A DNA stretch of 64,000 nt from NCBI RefSeq assembly GCF_000374025.1, contig NZ_KB893206.1, positions 129,466-193,465 of the forward strand. Reading direction: 5' to 3'. Shown here in pieces: positions 1 through 8,383 of the stretch. The position numbers and the translations under genes were made by a program. Positions within the stretch are counted from its first letter, which is position 1; every line of letters starts with the position of its first letter. The notes under the pieces were generated by a model. That model was given only the letters and a program-made list of their open reading frames with translations. It was not told the DNA's origin and did not search any database. This DNA is from Spirosoma panaciterrae DSM 21099 (GTDB taxonomy: Bacteria > Bacteroidota > Bacteroidia > Cytophagales > Spirosomataceae).

Positions 1-698
1 GGCCGGGCATGGGTGTATTGACGCAGTTTCTGCTGAACGATAATCGATTTCAAACCTATGTGATCGAGATTGATCGGGAATCGGTCGATTATCTGAAACA
101 GCATTTCCCGGCGCTGGAAGGTCGAATTCTGCCGTCCGATTTTCTGACCATCCGCCCCGACCTGCTACCTACCAAACAACCTGACAACACGGAACCCTTT
201 GCCGTGATTGGCAACTTTCCGTACAATATTTCGACTCAGATACTCTTTAAAGTACTGGACATGCGCGATCGGGTGCCTGAAGTGGTGGGTATGTTTCAGC
301 GGGAGGTGGCACAACGCGTAGCGTCGGGACCGGGCAACAAGGATTACGGGATTCTGAGTGTATTGCTGCAAGCCTGGTACGACATTAAATACGAATTTAC
401 GGTCGATCCCGACGTATTTAACCCCCCTCCCAAAGTGTATTCGGGCGTGATTTCGCTCCGTCGGAATGCTAAAACCGAATTGGGGTGTGACGAAAAGAAA
501 TTTGTGCAGGTGGTCAAACACGGGTTCAACCAACGCCGGAAAACCCTGCGAAACGCCCTAAAGCCGTTGGGGTTGACTGAAGCGGTTCTGGCCAGTCCTT
601 ACCTCGAAAAACGCGCCGAACAACTCAGCGTGGCACAGTTTGTGGAACTGACAGTATTAATGAGCGAAAGAGCGGAAGACCGGGCCGCCGGGCGGTGA
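1..698 (+). CDS. rsmA: 16S rRNA dimethyladenosine transferase RsmA/KsgA (5' truncated by window edge)
   Basis: SAM-dependent methyltransferase that dimethylates two adjacent adenines near the 3' end of 16S rRNA during 30S maturation in the cytoplasm. The reading frame is open from the first complete codon and begins inside the SAM-binding motif (PGMGVLT), so roughly the first 30-40 residues lie outside the window. The NFPYNIS motif, the family's catalytic N-x-P-Y signature, is intact, and the C-terminal helical domain carries the usual FNQRRKTLRNAL motif. Odd point: the protein ought to end near QFVELTVLMS, but about ten extra residues (SERAEDRAAGR) are encoded by the first part of an intergenic CTCTTTC-type repeat that runs into the gene's 3' end. 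mgtE follows on the same strand after 80 bp. Identification is firm. Confidence 0.95.
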   Translation, partial: PGMGVLTQFLLNDNRFQTYVIEIDRESVDYLKQHFPALEGRILPSDFLTIRPDLLPTKQPDNTEPFAVIGNFPYNISTQILFKVLDMRDRVPEVVGMFQREVAQRVASGPGNKDYGILSVLLQAWYDIKYEFTVDPDVFNPPPKVYSGVISLRRNAKTELGCDEKKFVQVVKHGFNQRRKTLRNALKPLGLTEAVLASPYLEKRAEQLSVAQFVELTVLMSERAEDRAAGR

Positions 699-766
699 AA
701 GAGTGGGCTGGCGTTCCAGCGATAGGCTTTCCTTGTACAATCACTCTTTCGCTCTTTCACTCTTTT
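662..766. repeat. CTCTTTC(A/G) octamer repeat, imperfect palindrome, copy 1
   Basis: The rsmA stop region has GAGCGAAAGAGCGG and TGAAAGAGTGG on the + strand, and 40-50 bases later come about three head-to-tail units of the complementary octamer CTCTTTC(A/G) (741-766). The two sides can pair in a long hairpin around a GC-rich centre. The element overlaps the rsmA stop codon and ends 12 bp before the GTG start of mgtE. The same octamers recur upstream of aspS (8384-8545), upstream of galU (30682-30768) and in the RND adaptor gene (55319-55350). Confidence 0.75.
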
Positions 767-778
767 GCTTTTTAAGTC

Positions 779-2131
779 GTGACATTCGAACTCACCAAAG
801 ACTACCTCGAACGAATTCAGTCGGCCATCGACGCCGGGGATGATACCCTGTTGCGGGCGGAGATGGAGGAACTGTTTCCGGCCGATATTTCGGGAATCCT
901 GGATGAGTTGGAATCGGAATCTGCACATTACCTGCTGAGTTTGCTCGACAAATCGGTGGGGGCCGAAATTCTGGCTAATCTTGACCCGGCCGAACGAACC
1001 AATCTGCTGAAACTCTTTACCTCAGAGGAACTGGCCCCGTTCATCAATCAGATGGATTCGGACGATGCTGTAGACTTGCTCAATGAGCAGCCTATTCAGG
1101 TGCGTGAGGAAGTCATGGGGTTGCTGGAAGACCGCGAACAGGCTCGCTTCATTCTGGACCTGCTGCACTACGAAGATGGCGTGGCAGGTAGTCTGATGCA
1201 GAAAGAGCTGATCAAGATCAACGTCAATCTGACCGTAAATGCCTGCATTGAGGAAATTCGGAAGCAAGCCGAAGATGTCGAAAACGTGTACGCTGTTTAT
1301 GTGGTCGATGACGTCGGCAAACTGCTGGGGCTGGTATCGCTCAAGAAGATTGTTCTGGCCCGTAAGAATGCGAAAATTGCCGACATCTACGACGACGATG
1401 TGGTCTTTGTCGAGACCTACCGACCCGTTGACGAAGTGGCGGAGGTGATGCAGAAATATGACCTGGATGCGGTGCCGGTCGTGAATGTACAGCAACGATT
1501 ACTGGGCCGTATTACGATCGATGACGTCGTCGACGTGATTACCGAGCAGGCCGAAGAAGACATTCAGGTTATTTCGGGTTTATCGGGCGAGGTCGAGGAA
1601 GACGACAACGTCTGGCAACGGTCGAAAGTCCAACTGCCCTGGCTGGTGGCCGGAGCGGTGGGAAGTTTGTTGGCGGCTACGGTTATCAACGGATTTCAGA
1701 GCGAACTCGGAAAAGTGGCCGCGCTGGCGGCCTTTATTCCCATTATCGGATCGACGGGGGGCAATGTCGGTATTCAAACGTCGTCGCTTATTCTGCAAAG
1801 TCTCACCGACTCCACGGGTTTGAGTATGACAATGGCCAAACGACTCCTGCGCACATTACTGGTGGCTATTATCAATGGCTTAGTAGTGGGCCTGATTGCC
1901 GGAACCTACACATTTATCATTGGCGAACCCCGGCTGTTTTTTGTGGTAGCTATCTCCCTGCTGGCAGTGGTTTTACTGGCCTCGTTTATGGGTACCGTTA
2001 CCCCTCTGGTGCTCAATCGGATCGGGGTTAATCCGGCGGTGGCGTCCGGGCCTTTTATCACCACAGCCAACGACCTCATCGGTATAGGCGTCTATTTCCT
2101 GATTGCTCAGGGGCTACTGACTGAGGTATAG
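779..2131 (+). CDS. mgtE: Magnesium transporter MgtE
   Basis: Inner-membrane Mg2+ channel/transporter of the MgtE/SLC41 family; 450 residues is the normal length. Order seen: an acidic MgtE N-domain (about residues 20-125, with ADISGILDEL and DPAERTNLL helices), two CBS domains (about 130-255, containing VVDDVGKLLGLVSLKKI and VVNVQQRLLGRITIDDV), a connecting helix rich in acidic residues, then a five-helix membrane domain (about 280-450) with the conserved GSTGGNVGIQTSS pore motif. In studied homologues the N and CBS domains bind Mg2+ and close the pore when cytosolic Mg2+ is high. The start is GTG at 779; no Shine-Dalgarno sequence is evident and the 5' leader is largely the octamer repeat. 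No M-box-like leader was recognised. It is probably cotranscribed with rsmA or expressed from within the 80 bp gap. Confidence 0.95.
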   Translation: MTFELTKDYLERIQSAIDAGDDTLLRAEMEELFPADISGILDELESESAHYLLSLLDKSVGAEILANLDPAERTNLLKLFTSEELAPFINQMDSDDAVDLLNEQPIQVREEVMGLLEDREQARFILDLLHYEDGVAGSLMQKELIKINVNLTVNACIEEIRKQAEDVENVYAVYVVDDVGKLLGLVSLKKIVLARKNAKIADIYDDDVVFVETYRPVDEVAEVMQKYDLDAVPVVNVQQRLLGRITIDDVVDVITEQAEEDIQVISGLSGEVEEDDNVWQRSKVQLPWLVAGAVGSLLAATVINGFQSELGKVAALAAFIPIIGSTGGNVGIQTSSLILQSLTDSTGLSMTMAKRLLRTLLVAIINGLVVGLIAGTYTFIIGEPRLFFVVAISLLAVVLLASFMGTVTPLVLNRIGVNPAVASGPFITTANDLIGIGVYFLIAQGLLTEV

Positions 2132-2303
2132 AAACGTTAGTTTAATCAGGATAGAGAAAACGTTCTGAATTGTTCCATAGTAGTCAAAACCCTTGTGCCT
2201 GATAACGAGAATTTGCCTTGATTTTTGTAGTTAATTTTCTTGAAAAAGGCTACTATTGGATAGTTTTTTATAAATTGGCTTATCGACAATTTAAGTAAAC
2301 TGC

Positions 2304-2582
2304 GTGCCTAAACTATTGATCTACCGGGCTGTCTGGATATTTACTATATTCGGAACGGATATTTTTGAGAATCGTAAACATGTTCATGTAGGGCGAAAGG
2401 GGACCGAACAGCTTTGCAAAGTATGGTTGGAGCCTGATGTGGAGATGGCAAAATCGGGCGAGTTGTCATTTAGTGAACAGCGGGAAGTTTTGCAGATCAC
2501 TGTGTTATATAGGGAAGAATTGATTCAGCAATGGGAACAATTCCTGTCTGGGCAGAAAGTGGACATTATAAAAATCAATTGA
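2304..2582 (+). CDS. DUF4160 domain protein (putative toxin-like partner of a DUF4160-DUF2442 pair)
   Basis: Small 92-residue protein starting at GTG. The N-terminus (MPKLLIYRAVWIFTIFGTD, then KHVHVGRKG) has the DUF4160 pattern: a start like MPK(L/I), an aromatic-rich strand and an H-x-H-V motif, followed by an acidic strand and a C-terminal helix ending in an EELIQQWEQF-type motif. The stop is separated from the next gene (DUF2442) by one base, so the two are translationally coupled. DUF4160-DUF2442 neighbours are widespread in bacteria and resemble type II toxin-antitoxin pairs in size and arrangement; which one is toxic, if either, is not established from sequence. A second, damaged copy of the pair lies at 11553-12114. 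Confidence 0.7.
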   Translation: MPKLLIYRAVWIFTIFGTDIFENRKHVHVGRKGTEQLCKVWLEPDVEMAKSGELSFSEQREVLQITVLYREELIQQWEQFLSGQKVDIIKIN

Positions 2583-2583
2583 T

Positions 2584-2862
2584 ATGGTAAGCGTGAAACC
2601 TCCAGTTGAAGGATATTGGGATGTTGTACCCAAGGTACAATCGATCTGTTTTCCGGACAATAACCAGTTACAGGTTGAACTGGAAGATGGCCGTGCTATC
2701 GTTATGCCCCTTGACCGTTTCCCTAGTATCCAAAAACTAACCCCAGAACAACGGTTACATTGGTATAAATACGGCAATGGCTTTTCGTTTGACGATGCTG
2801 ACGAGGTGATTCATATTGAACAGATTCTGGGGAATTTCAATCTGTATCGCCATGACGAGTAA
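2584..2862 (+). CDS. DUF2442 domain protein (second gene of DUF4160-DUF2442 pair)
   Basis: 92 residues, ATG one base after the DUF4160 stop. The central strand-rich segment (LQVELEDGRAIVMPLDRFP) followed by LTPEQRLHWYKYGNGFSFDDADEVIHIEQIL matches the DUF2442 layout: a pair of strands describing the 'use of a parameter' motif, a proline-led helix 'TPEQR..W...G.G', and the D-x-D-E segment near the C-terminus. DUF2442 proteins are annotated as antitoxin-like in some genomes. The N-terminal 20 residues are specific to this copy. A GNAT acetyltransferase gene begins 15 bp downstream and may be in the same transcript. Family assignment is good; function is inference. Confidence 0.75.
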   Translation: MVSVKPPVEGYWDVVPKVQSICFPDNNQLQVELEDGRAIVMPLDRFPSIQKLTPEQRLHWYKYGNGFSFDDADEVIHIEQILGNFNLYRHDE

Positions 2863-2877
2863 TTCAAGCTCCAGCTC

Positions 2878-3417
2878 ATGACGATTCGTTTTGCCGCTCC
2901 AACTGACGCGCCTGCAATTCTGGCGATTTATGCGCCCTATATCACTGATACAACCATCACGTTTGAATACGAAGTGCCATCCGTCGATGCGTTTGCGGAG
3001 CGTATCCGAACCATTCAGCAACAATTGCCATATCTGGTCGCTGAGGTCGATGGTCGTGTGTTGGGCTATGCATATGCCTCGAAACATAGGGAGCGGACAG
3101 CTTATCAATGGTCGGTCGAGACGTCGGTGTATGTACATCCTGATGGACACCGAAAGGGGATTGCCCGCCAGCTTTATACGAGGTTGTTTGCCTATCTGCG
3201 TCAGCAAGGCTATTACAATGCCTATGCGGGTATAACCTTACCCAATCCGAAGAGCGAAGCGTTTCACCAGGTCATGGGCTTTGAGCCGATCGGCGTTTAT
3301 CGACAGATCGGTTATAAACTGGGGGCCTGGCATAGCGTCGCCTGGTTTCAACTCGTCTTACAGCCTCATCAGTTGAATCCGACTGCGCCTATAGCTATAG
3401 GTTTTATAGAACGCTGA
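2878..3417 (+). CDS. GNAT family N-acetyltransferase, phosphinothricin-acetyltransferase-like
   Basis: Cytosolic acetyl-CoA-dependent N-acetyltransferase of 179 residues. The family signature is clear: RFAAPTDAPAILAIYAPYI at the N-terminus, a YEVPS strand, YAYASKHRERTAYQWSVETSVYV, the acetyl-CoA pyrophosphate loop HRKGIARQLYTRL, then AGITLPNPKSEAFHQVMGFEPIG and GYKLGAWHSVAWFQL. This is the layout of the PAT/MddA group, which acetylates methionine sulfone/sulfoximine or phosphinothricin-like amino acids. The real substrate here cannot be told from sequence. The gene follows the DUF4160-DUF2442 pair at 15 bp on the same strand, possibly by chance. The last 20 residues extend beyond the usual end of the domain. 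Confidence 0.88.
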   Translation: MTIRFAAPTDAPAILAIYAPYITDTTITFEYEVPSVDAFAERIRTIQQQLPYLVAEVDGRVLGYAYASKHRERTAYQWSVETSVYVHPDGHRKGIARQLYTRLFAYLRQQGYYNAYAGITLPNPKSEAFHQVMGFEPIGVYRQIGYKLGAWHSVAWFQLVLQPHQLNPTAPIAIGFIER

Positions 3418-3660
3418 TTAAAATGGTTGCTGCCTGATGTTATCCCACTCAATGAACCTGTTTAAACTTTTGTTTCAATTGCTTTTGTCATCCCGACGCA
3501 GGAGGGATCTTCGGCATGAGCAGGGAAATTGGCTATTTACCGAAGATCCCTCCTGCGTCGGGATAACAAAAAGCACGCATTACGACTCGATTAGGAAAAG
3601 TTTAAACAGCCTCAATATTAAGCAATTGTTAACATTGAGGCTGCCAATTTAATATGACCC
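3418..3660. repeat. Nested inverted repeats with a TCCCGACGCAGGAGGGATC-type REP element
   Basis: The 303-bp gap after the acetyltransferase has three structures. The core is a 32-base inverted repeat (3483-3514 with 3540-3571, one mismatch) containing TCCCGACGCAGGAGGGATC. Outside it lies a 14-base pair of arms, CTGTTTAAACTTTT (3458-3471 with 3596-3609). A third hairpin, AGCCTCAAT / ATTGAGGCT (3608-3616 with 3634-3642), follows. The core motif resembles repetitive extragenic palindromes that I associate with Bacteroidota genomes. Together they could end transcription of the upstream operon. No gene was found in the gap. Confidence 0.8.
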
Positions 3661-3670
3661 TAACGTTGTC

Positions 3671-3678
3671 TACTTTTG
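3671..3678 (+). promoter_or_regulatory. Bacteroidota -7 box (TACTTTTG) for the DUF2490 gene
   Basis: TACTTTTG fits the TAnnTTTG consensus of the Bacteroidota primary sigma factor exactly and lies 42 bp before the GTG at 3721. A convincing TTG -33 box at the right distance was not found, so the call rests on the -7 match. Confidence 0.45.
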
Positions 3679-3720
3679 TGCGTAATTCTACTTAGAAAAG
3701 ACCCGTAGCTGGTTAAAGTT

Positions 3721-4506
3721 GTGAATCGCATAAAACGTATTACTGTACTAACGACGGTCCTGGTTGGGGGCTTGATCGGACGTACGCTGGCGCAAACGTC
3801 ACTTACACCATCTACCCCGACAGGTACCTGGCTGATTGGTACCCTGGTGTTGCCGGGAGGGGAAAAAAAATGGGGTGGATTTGCTGAAATACAGGCCCGA
3901 AGCAACGGCATTTTCCAGCAGTTCTTTTACAATGAATTGAAAGGGGGTGTCAGTTATGATCTGGATAAAAACTTTTCGCTGATGGTGGCTGGTGGTCGTT
4001 ATGCCACCTACGACTACCAGGATTTATCGGCGGGGCCACTCAACACCGAGAAACGTTTGTGGGAGCAGTTGATTGTAAATCAGTATTTATCGAGGCTCAA
4101 ATTTGAGCACCGATACCGGATTGAGCAGCGCTGGTTTACCTATCGGGATGGCAGTACACCCTTTCGAAACCGAATCCGCTACCGATTCAACACGTTTATT
4201 CCGCTAAACAAGCATACCATTACGGACAAAACGGTGTTCCTGTCAATTTACGACGAGATTTTCCTCAATCCGGTTGGGCCGGTTTTTGAACGGAATCGGT
4301 TCTATGTCGGGGCGGGCTATCAGTTCGACGCGCAGTGGATTTTACAGGTTGGGGCCGTTAACCAGACGAACTATAACCCGGCCACGTTTGAAAGTGGTGT
4401 GTTTAGCCCTCAGACGGCTGCGGGTAAAAATAACCTGGTAATTGGGGTAATCTACCGACTAAAACGCCGTAGCAACGCCGAGAACTTGCCTACGCAGCCC
4501 GATTAA
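3721..4506 (+). CDS. DUF2490 family outer-membrane-type beta-barrel protein
   Basis: 261 residues with a signal peptide ending near LAQT (GTG start). The mature protein is made of alternating beta strands (KWGGFAEIQARSNG, GGVSYDLDKNFSLMVAGGRYATYDYQ, LKFEHRYRIEQRWF, FRNRIRYRFNTFIPL, FERNRFYVGAGYQFDAQWILQVGAVNQTNYNP) and ends in LVIGVIYRL, an aromatic-ended strand typical of outer-membrane barrels. The EHRYRIEQRW and RNRIRYR strands are diagnostic of DUF2490, a family of unknown function common in Bacteroidota. It converges on a histidine kinase gene 21 bp away. A -7 promoter box lies upstream at 3671-3678. Confidence 0.85.
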   Translation: MNRIKRITVLTTVLVGGLIGRTLAQTSLTPSTPTGTWLIGTLVLPGGEKKWGGFAEIQARSNGIFQQFFYNELKGGVSYDLDKNFSLMVAGGRYATYDYQDLSAGPLNTEKRLWEQLIVNQYLSRLKFEHRYRIEQRWFTYRDGSTPFRNRIRYRFNTFIPLNKHTITDKTVFLSIYDEIFLNPVGPVFERNRFYVGAGYQFDAQWILQVGAVNQTNYNPATFESGVFSPQTAAGKNNLVIGVIYRLKRRSNAENLPTQPD

Positions 4507-4527
4507 TACTTGCTTTTGCCCGGATGG

Positions 4528-5790
4528 CTACGCACGGGTAATACAAAACTCATGAATACCGCCTGCTGCCTGGTAGGCAATCTGCAATCCGTAACTGTCG
4601 CAGATTTGCCGGACAATAGCTAGACCTAACCCGACCGAATCAGAGCTGGCGCTTTCTTTCTTGAACCGTTCAAAAAGCCGTTCGGGGTCTGTAACCAGTG
4701 GGCCTCCAGTATTGCGAAGGCATAGCTGTGCAGCGGTAGACGTTAGCTCGATGCGGCCTTCCGGCTGGTTGTGTTTGATGGCATTATTGACCAGATTCGT
4801 TACCAGACTGTCGGCCAGAGCGGTTGGCAAATGGACGTCGAAAGGAGCGGTTGGGCCGATCTGAATCGAAAGGTGCCTGAACGACAGCACATCGTCCATA
4901 TCGGCTAGTTTCTGGGTTAGCAGATTCGCCAGGTCAATTTGCTGGCTATCGCTGAACTGTCGATTTTCGATTTTAGCCAGCAGCAACAGCCCCTGAGTCA
5001 GCCGGGAAATACGACGCGATGCCTGGTAAATGGTTTCGATCCAGTGCGTTTGCGTTTCGGAAAGCGACTCCGTTTGAATCAACTGTTCTACTTTGGCATT
5101 GATCAGCGCCAGCGGAGTTTGTATTTCGTGTGAGGCATTTTCGGTAAACTCCTTTAGGCTTCGGTAATCCTGTTGCATTTTGGCCGCCATTTTCTGAAGA
5201 ACGTCATTCAGTTCATTGAACTCGGTAATATTCGTTGGGCTCAGATCCAGGGGCGAATTGTGGCTGAGGTCGAATTGCTTGATCCGGGAAAGTGTGTCAT
5301 AAAAGGGATACCAGAGCTGGCCCGATAACCGTCGCTGAAACCAGAACATGCCCAACAGCAGCAGCCCCAGAAAAACCACCATGGTGGCCGTAATCACTTC
5401 GATTAGCCGATAGGTTTGGATCAGTGATTTACGGATCGAAACCCGGTGCATAACCCCGTGAATCGGTTCATAAAAGGTTAACTGCCGAAAGGGAGTCAGT
5501 TCGTTATCGTACCGATTGAGAATCAGTGTGTCTGTGAAGGATTCGCTGACGGATTGCCGCTTGCTGACTGGAACTACCTCGATTTTGTTCTCAACGAAAT
5601 AAGGGCTGCTCGACCAGGTATTGTGTATGCGGACGTACGTTTCAAAATCCCTGCGTTCGACCCGTAACCGGCTCTCGACCTCATCGTAAATCAGCAACCG
5701 GATAATCTGGTAAAAGGCCAGGGCCGTCAGCAGGTAGATGACCAGCGAAAAGGCTAAATAGATCCGGTTGGTTTTGGCGAGTAGTTTCAA
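4528..5790 (-). CDS. Sensor histidine kinase (two-TM, OmpR-type partner)
   Basis: 420-residue inner-membrane sensor kinase. TM1 at about residues 9-31, a periplasmic sensing loop of about 100 residues, TM2 at about 133-155, a short juxtamembrane helix in place of a clear HAMP domain, then HisKA with the phospho-acceptor in ASHEIQTPLALI (His221) and an HATPase_c domain with the N box NLVNNAIKHN and the G box SVGLGLAIV. The N-box spacing is normal; the D-x-G-x-G box is shortened to NTGGPLV. It overlaps the upstream response regulator gene by four bases (ATGA), so the two are translationally coupled and form a cognate pair. The signal sensed is unknown. Confidence 0.92.
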   Translation of the reverse strand: MKLLAKTNRIYLAFSLVIYLLTALAFYQIIRLLIYDEVESRLRVERRDFETYVRIHNTWSSSPYFVENKIEVVPVSKRQSVSESFTDTLILNRYDNELTPFRQLTFYEPIHGVMHRVSIRKSLIQTYRLIEVITATMVVFLGLLLLGMFWFQRRLSGQLWYPFYDTLSRIKQFDLSHNSPLDLSPTNITEFNELNDVLQKMAAKMQQDYRSLKEFTENASHEIQTPLALINAKVEQLIQTESLSETQTHWIETIYQASRRISRLTQGLLLLAKIENRQFSDSQQIDLANLLTQKLADMDDVLSFRHLSIQIGPTAPFDVHLPTALADSLVTNLVNNAIKHNQPEGRIELTSTAAQLCLRNTGGPLVTDPERLFERFKKESASSDSVGLGLAIVRQICDSYGLQIAYQAAGGIHEFCITRA

Positions 5791-6464
5791 GGCTGACTGA
5801 ATTTATAGCCAATCCCATAAATTGACTGAATGTAGTCGGCAGCACCTTTATCGAGTAGTTTCCGACGCAGGTTTTTGATGTGCGAATACACCATATCGAA
5901 CGAATCGGCCGAGTCGATGTTGTCGCCCCATAAGTGTTCGGCGATGGAGGCTTTGGTCAGGGCCACGTCAACGTTTGACAGAAAGTACAGCAGTAAGTCG
6001 TACTCCTTTCGGGAAAGCATGGTGAGCTGCCCATTCGCAAAAACGTTGCGTGTTTGTGGCACGACTACCAGTTCCTGAAAACGAATTTCGGTGTAGCCGC
6101 CAAACTGCCGTCGGCGCATCAATGATTTTACCCGTGCGTTGAGTTCCGACAGATGAAAGGGTTTGGTGAGGTAATCGTCGGAGCCGATGTCGAGCCCTTT
6201 TAGCTTATCTTCGAGCGTATTGCGGGCCGATATGATGATAACCCCCGTTGTCGCCATAAGCCGTTTCAACATTTCAATCAGTTGAAACCCGTTGCCATCG
6301 GGTAGAGTCAGGTCCACGATTATACAGTCGTACGTATACAGGTGGATCTTCTCTTCAGCCTCCCGGAATGTGGTTACGGTTTCGCAGATATAGCCATCTT
6401 TTACCATATACTCGGTAATGCTCTCGGCTAACCCCTGTTCATCTTCAATTACCAGTACTTTCAT
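5787..6464 (-). CDS. OmpR/PhoB-family response regulator
   Basis: 225 residues: receiver domain (1-120) with the acidic pocket E7/D8, phospho-acceptor Asp51 (IIVDLTLPDG), the conserved Ser/Thr region IISARNT and Lys in YLTKPFH; then a winged-helix Trans_reg_C domain (130-223) with LSRKEYDLLLYFL and YSHIKNLRRKLLD, ending in IYGIGYKF, the usual OmpR-group end. It regulates transcription after phosphorylation by the kinase encoded four bases downstream in overlap. A near-consensus -7 box, TACTTTCG, lies 25-32 bp upstream of the ATG (6489-6496, minus strand). Target genes are unknown. Confidence 0.94.
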   Translation of the reverse strand: MKVLVIEDEQGLAESITEYMVKDGYICETVTTFREAEEKIHLYTYDCIIVDLTLPDGNGFQLIEMLKRLMATTGVIIISARNTLEDKLKGLDIGSDDYLTKPFHLSELNARVKSLMRRRQFGGYTEIRFQELVVVPQTRNVFANGQLTMLSRKEYDLLLYFLSNVDVALTKASIAEHLWGDNIDSADSFDMVYSHIKNLRRKLLDKGAADYIQSIYGIGYKFSQP

Positions 6465-6609
6465 CCCGTTATCGACTCGTTGGTTCTACGAAAGTAGGCG
6501 GCAATGTTGGAAAAATTCTGGATTCGAAAAATTGTTTGCATACAAAGACACCGAGAACGTAGAGAACGCGAATCCCTATGCCCTCGGTGTCTAATTGCTA
6601 AGGCTGTTT

Positions 6610-8379
6610 TTATTTGGCTACGGTAGCGATTTTGAGTTCGTCCAGTTGCTTATCTGAAATGGTCGATGGGGAGTCGATCATCACATCGCGACCCGAGTTG
6701 TTTTTGGGGAACGCGATGAAATCGCGGATGGTGTTTTCGCCCCCAAAAATGGAACACAATCGGTCGAAACCGAAGGCGATACCGCCGTGGGGTGGTGCAC
6801 CGTATTCAAACGCATCCATCAGGAAACCAAACTGAGCTTTCGCTTCTTCGTCTGAAAAACCCAGAATGCTGAACATCTGAGCCTGCAAATCCCGGTTGAA
6901 AATCCGAATGGAGCCGCCACCAACTTCGGTCCCGTTGATGACCATGTCGTAGGCATTGGCCCGAACGGCCCCCAAATCGGTTGCCAGTAGCGGAATATCT
7001 TCCGGCTTGGGCGATGTGAAGGGGTGGTGCATCGCAAACCAGCGTTGCTCTTCCTCCCCGTATTCGAGCAGCGGAAAATCGAGTACCCACAGGCTGCTGA
7101 ACACGTTCGGATCGCGGAGGCCAAGCCGGGTGCCCATTTCCAGCCGAAGTTCGTTCAACTGCTTGCGTGCTTTGGCAGCATCGCCCGAAATAATCAGCAT
7201 CAAATCGCCGGGTTTCGCCCCGAAATGAGCCGCCCAGCCTTTTAGATCGTCTTCTGAATAGAACTTATCGACCGACGATTTAAGCGTACCATCTTCGTTG
7301 TACCGAACATAAATCAGGCCTTTGGCGCCAATCTGTGGGCGTTTTACCCATTCGGTGAGTTCGTCGAGTTGCTTGCGGGTGTAGTGGGCGCATCCCGGTG
7401 CATTGATCCCAACCACCAGCTCGGCCGAATCGAATACGCCAAAGCCTTTGCCCGAGGTCATATCAACCGTATCGAACGTACCTTTTAGCTCTACGAACTG
7501 CATGCCGAAACGCGTATCGGGTTTGTCGGACCCGTAGAACCGCATCGCATCGGCATAGGTCATCCGGGGTACTTCGGCAAGATCGATCCCTTTTACGGTT
7601 TTGAACAGATGCCGGATCAGCCCCTCGAACATATTCAGGATATCTTCCTGCTCCACAAACGACATTTCGCAGTCGATTTGGGTGAATTCGGGCTGGCGAT
7701 CGGCACGCAGGTCCTCGTCGCGGAAACACTTCACAATCTGGTAGTAGCGGTCGAAACCCGATACCATCAGCAACTGTTTGAAGGTTTGTGGAGACTGGGG
7801 CAGGGCGTAAAATTCACCCGGATTCATGCGGCTGGGCACCACAAAGTCGCGGGCACCTTCGGGCGTTGATTTGATCAGAACGGGGGTTTCAACCTCAATG
7901 AAGTTTTGCCCATCCATATACAACCGGGTTTGCTGCGCCATCCGATGCCGCAATTCCAGATTCCGGCGAACCGGGTTCCGGCGTAAATCCAGGTACCGAT
8001 ATTTCATGCGGAGGTCGTCGCCACCGTCGGTATCATCTTCGATCAGGAAAGGGGGTAGTTTAGCCGGATTCAGTACTTCCAGCGACGTTACCTTGATTTC
8101 AATATCGCCGGTTGGTAGGTTCGGATTTTTAGATTTCCGTTCGATGACGGTTCCGGTAGCCTTCAGAACAAACTCGCGACCCAGTGAGCGGGCAGTAGCA
8201 AAGAGTTCGGGCGAGGTCTGGCCATCTTCCAGCAGGAGTTGGGTAATCCCATAGCGATCGCGGAGGTCGATCCATAACACGCCCCCTTTATCACGAATGG
8301 TCTGTACCCAGCCACTGAGTGTTGCGGTTTTGTTGGTGTCGGTAAGGCGGAGTTCTCCGCACGTGTGCGTTCGAAGCAT
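6610..8379 (-). CDS. aspS: Aspartate--tRNA ligase
   Basis: Cytoplasmic class II aminoacyl-tRNA synthetase charging tRNA-Asp; 589 residues, bacterial type. N-terminal OB-fold anticodon-binding domain (LRTHTCGELRL, SGWVQTIRDKGGVLWIDLRDR), motif 1 region (NFIEVETPVL), motif 2 (FRDEDLRADRQPEFTQID), the bacterial GAD insertion domain (about 300-420), and motif 3 (GGIAFGFDRLCSIFGG). The open frame continues 20 codons upstream to 8439, but those codons are made of the octamer repeat; conserved homology starts at MLRTHTCGEL, so the ATG at 8379 is chosen. A TACTTTTG -7 box at 8481-8488 places the long repeat hairpin inside the 5' untranslated leader, five bases from the start codon. Confidence 0.97.
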   Translation of the reverse strand: MLRTHTCGELRLTDTNKTATLSGWVQTIRDKGGVLWIDLRDRYGITQLLLEDGQTSPELFATARSLGREFVLKATGTVIERKSKNPNLPTGDIEIKVTSLEVLNPAKLPPFLIEDDTDGGDDLRMKYRYLDLRRNPVRRNLELRHRMAQQTRLYMDGQNFIEVETPVLIKSTPEGARDFVVPSRMNPGEFYALPQSPQTFKQLLMVSGFDRYYQIVKCFRDEDLRADRQPEFTQIDCEMSFVEQEDILNMFEGLIRHLFKTVKGIDLAEVPRMTYADAMRFYGSDKPDTRFGMQFVELKGTFDTVDMTSGKGFGVFDSAELVVGINAPGCAHYTRKQLDELTEWVKRPQIGAKGLIYVRYNEDGTLKSSVDKFYSEDDLKGWAAHFGAKPGDLMLIISGDAAKARKQLNELRLEMGTRLGLRDPNVFSSLWVLDFPLLEYGEEEQRWFAMHHPFTSPKPEDIPLLATDLGAVRANAYDMVINGTEVGGGSIRIFNRDLQAQMFSILGFSDEEAKAQFGFLMDAFEYGAPPHGGIAFGFDRLCSIFGGENTIRDFIAFPKNNSGRDVMIDSPSTISDKQLDELKIATVAK

Positions 8380-8383
8380 GATT

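Noticed and set aside
700..778. Mg2+-sensing (M-box or mgtE-type) riboswitch ahead of mgtE
   Set aside because: The 80-bp gap is filled by the octamer palindrome and is too short for an M-box; no conserved elements were seen.
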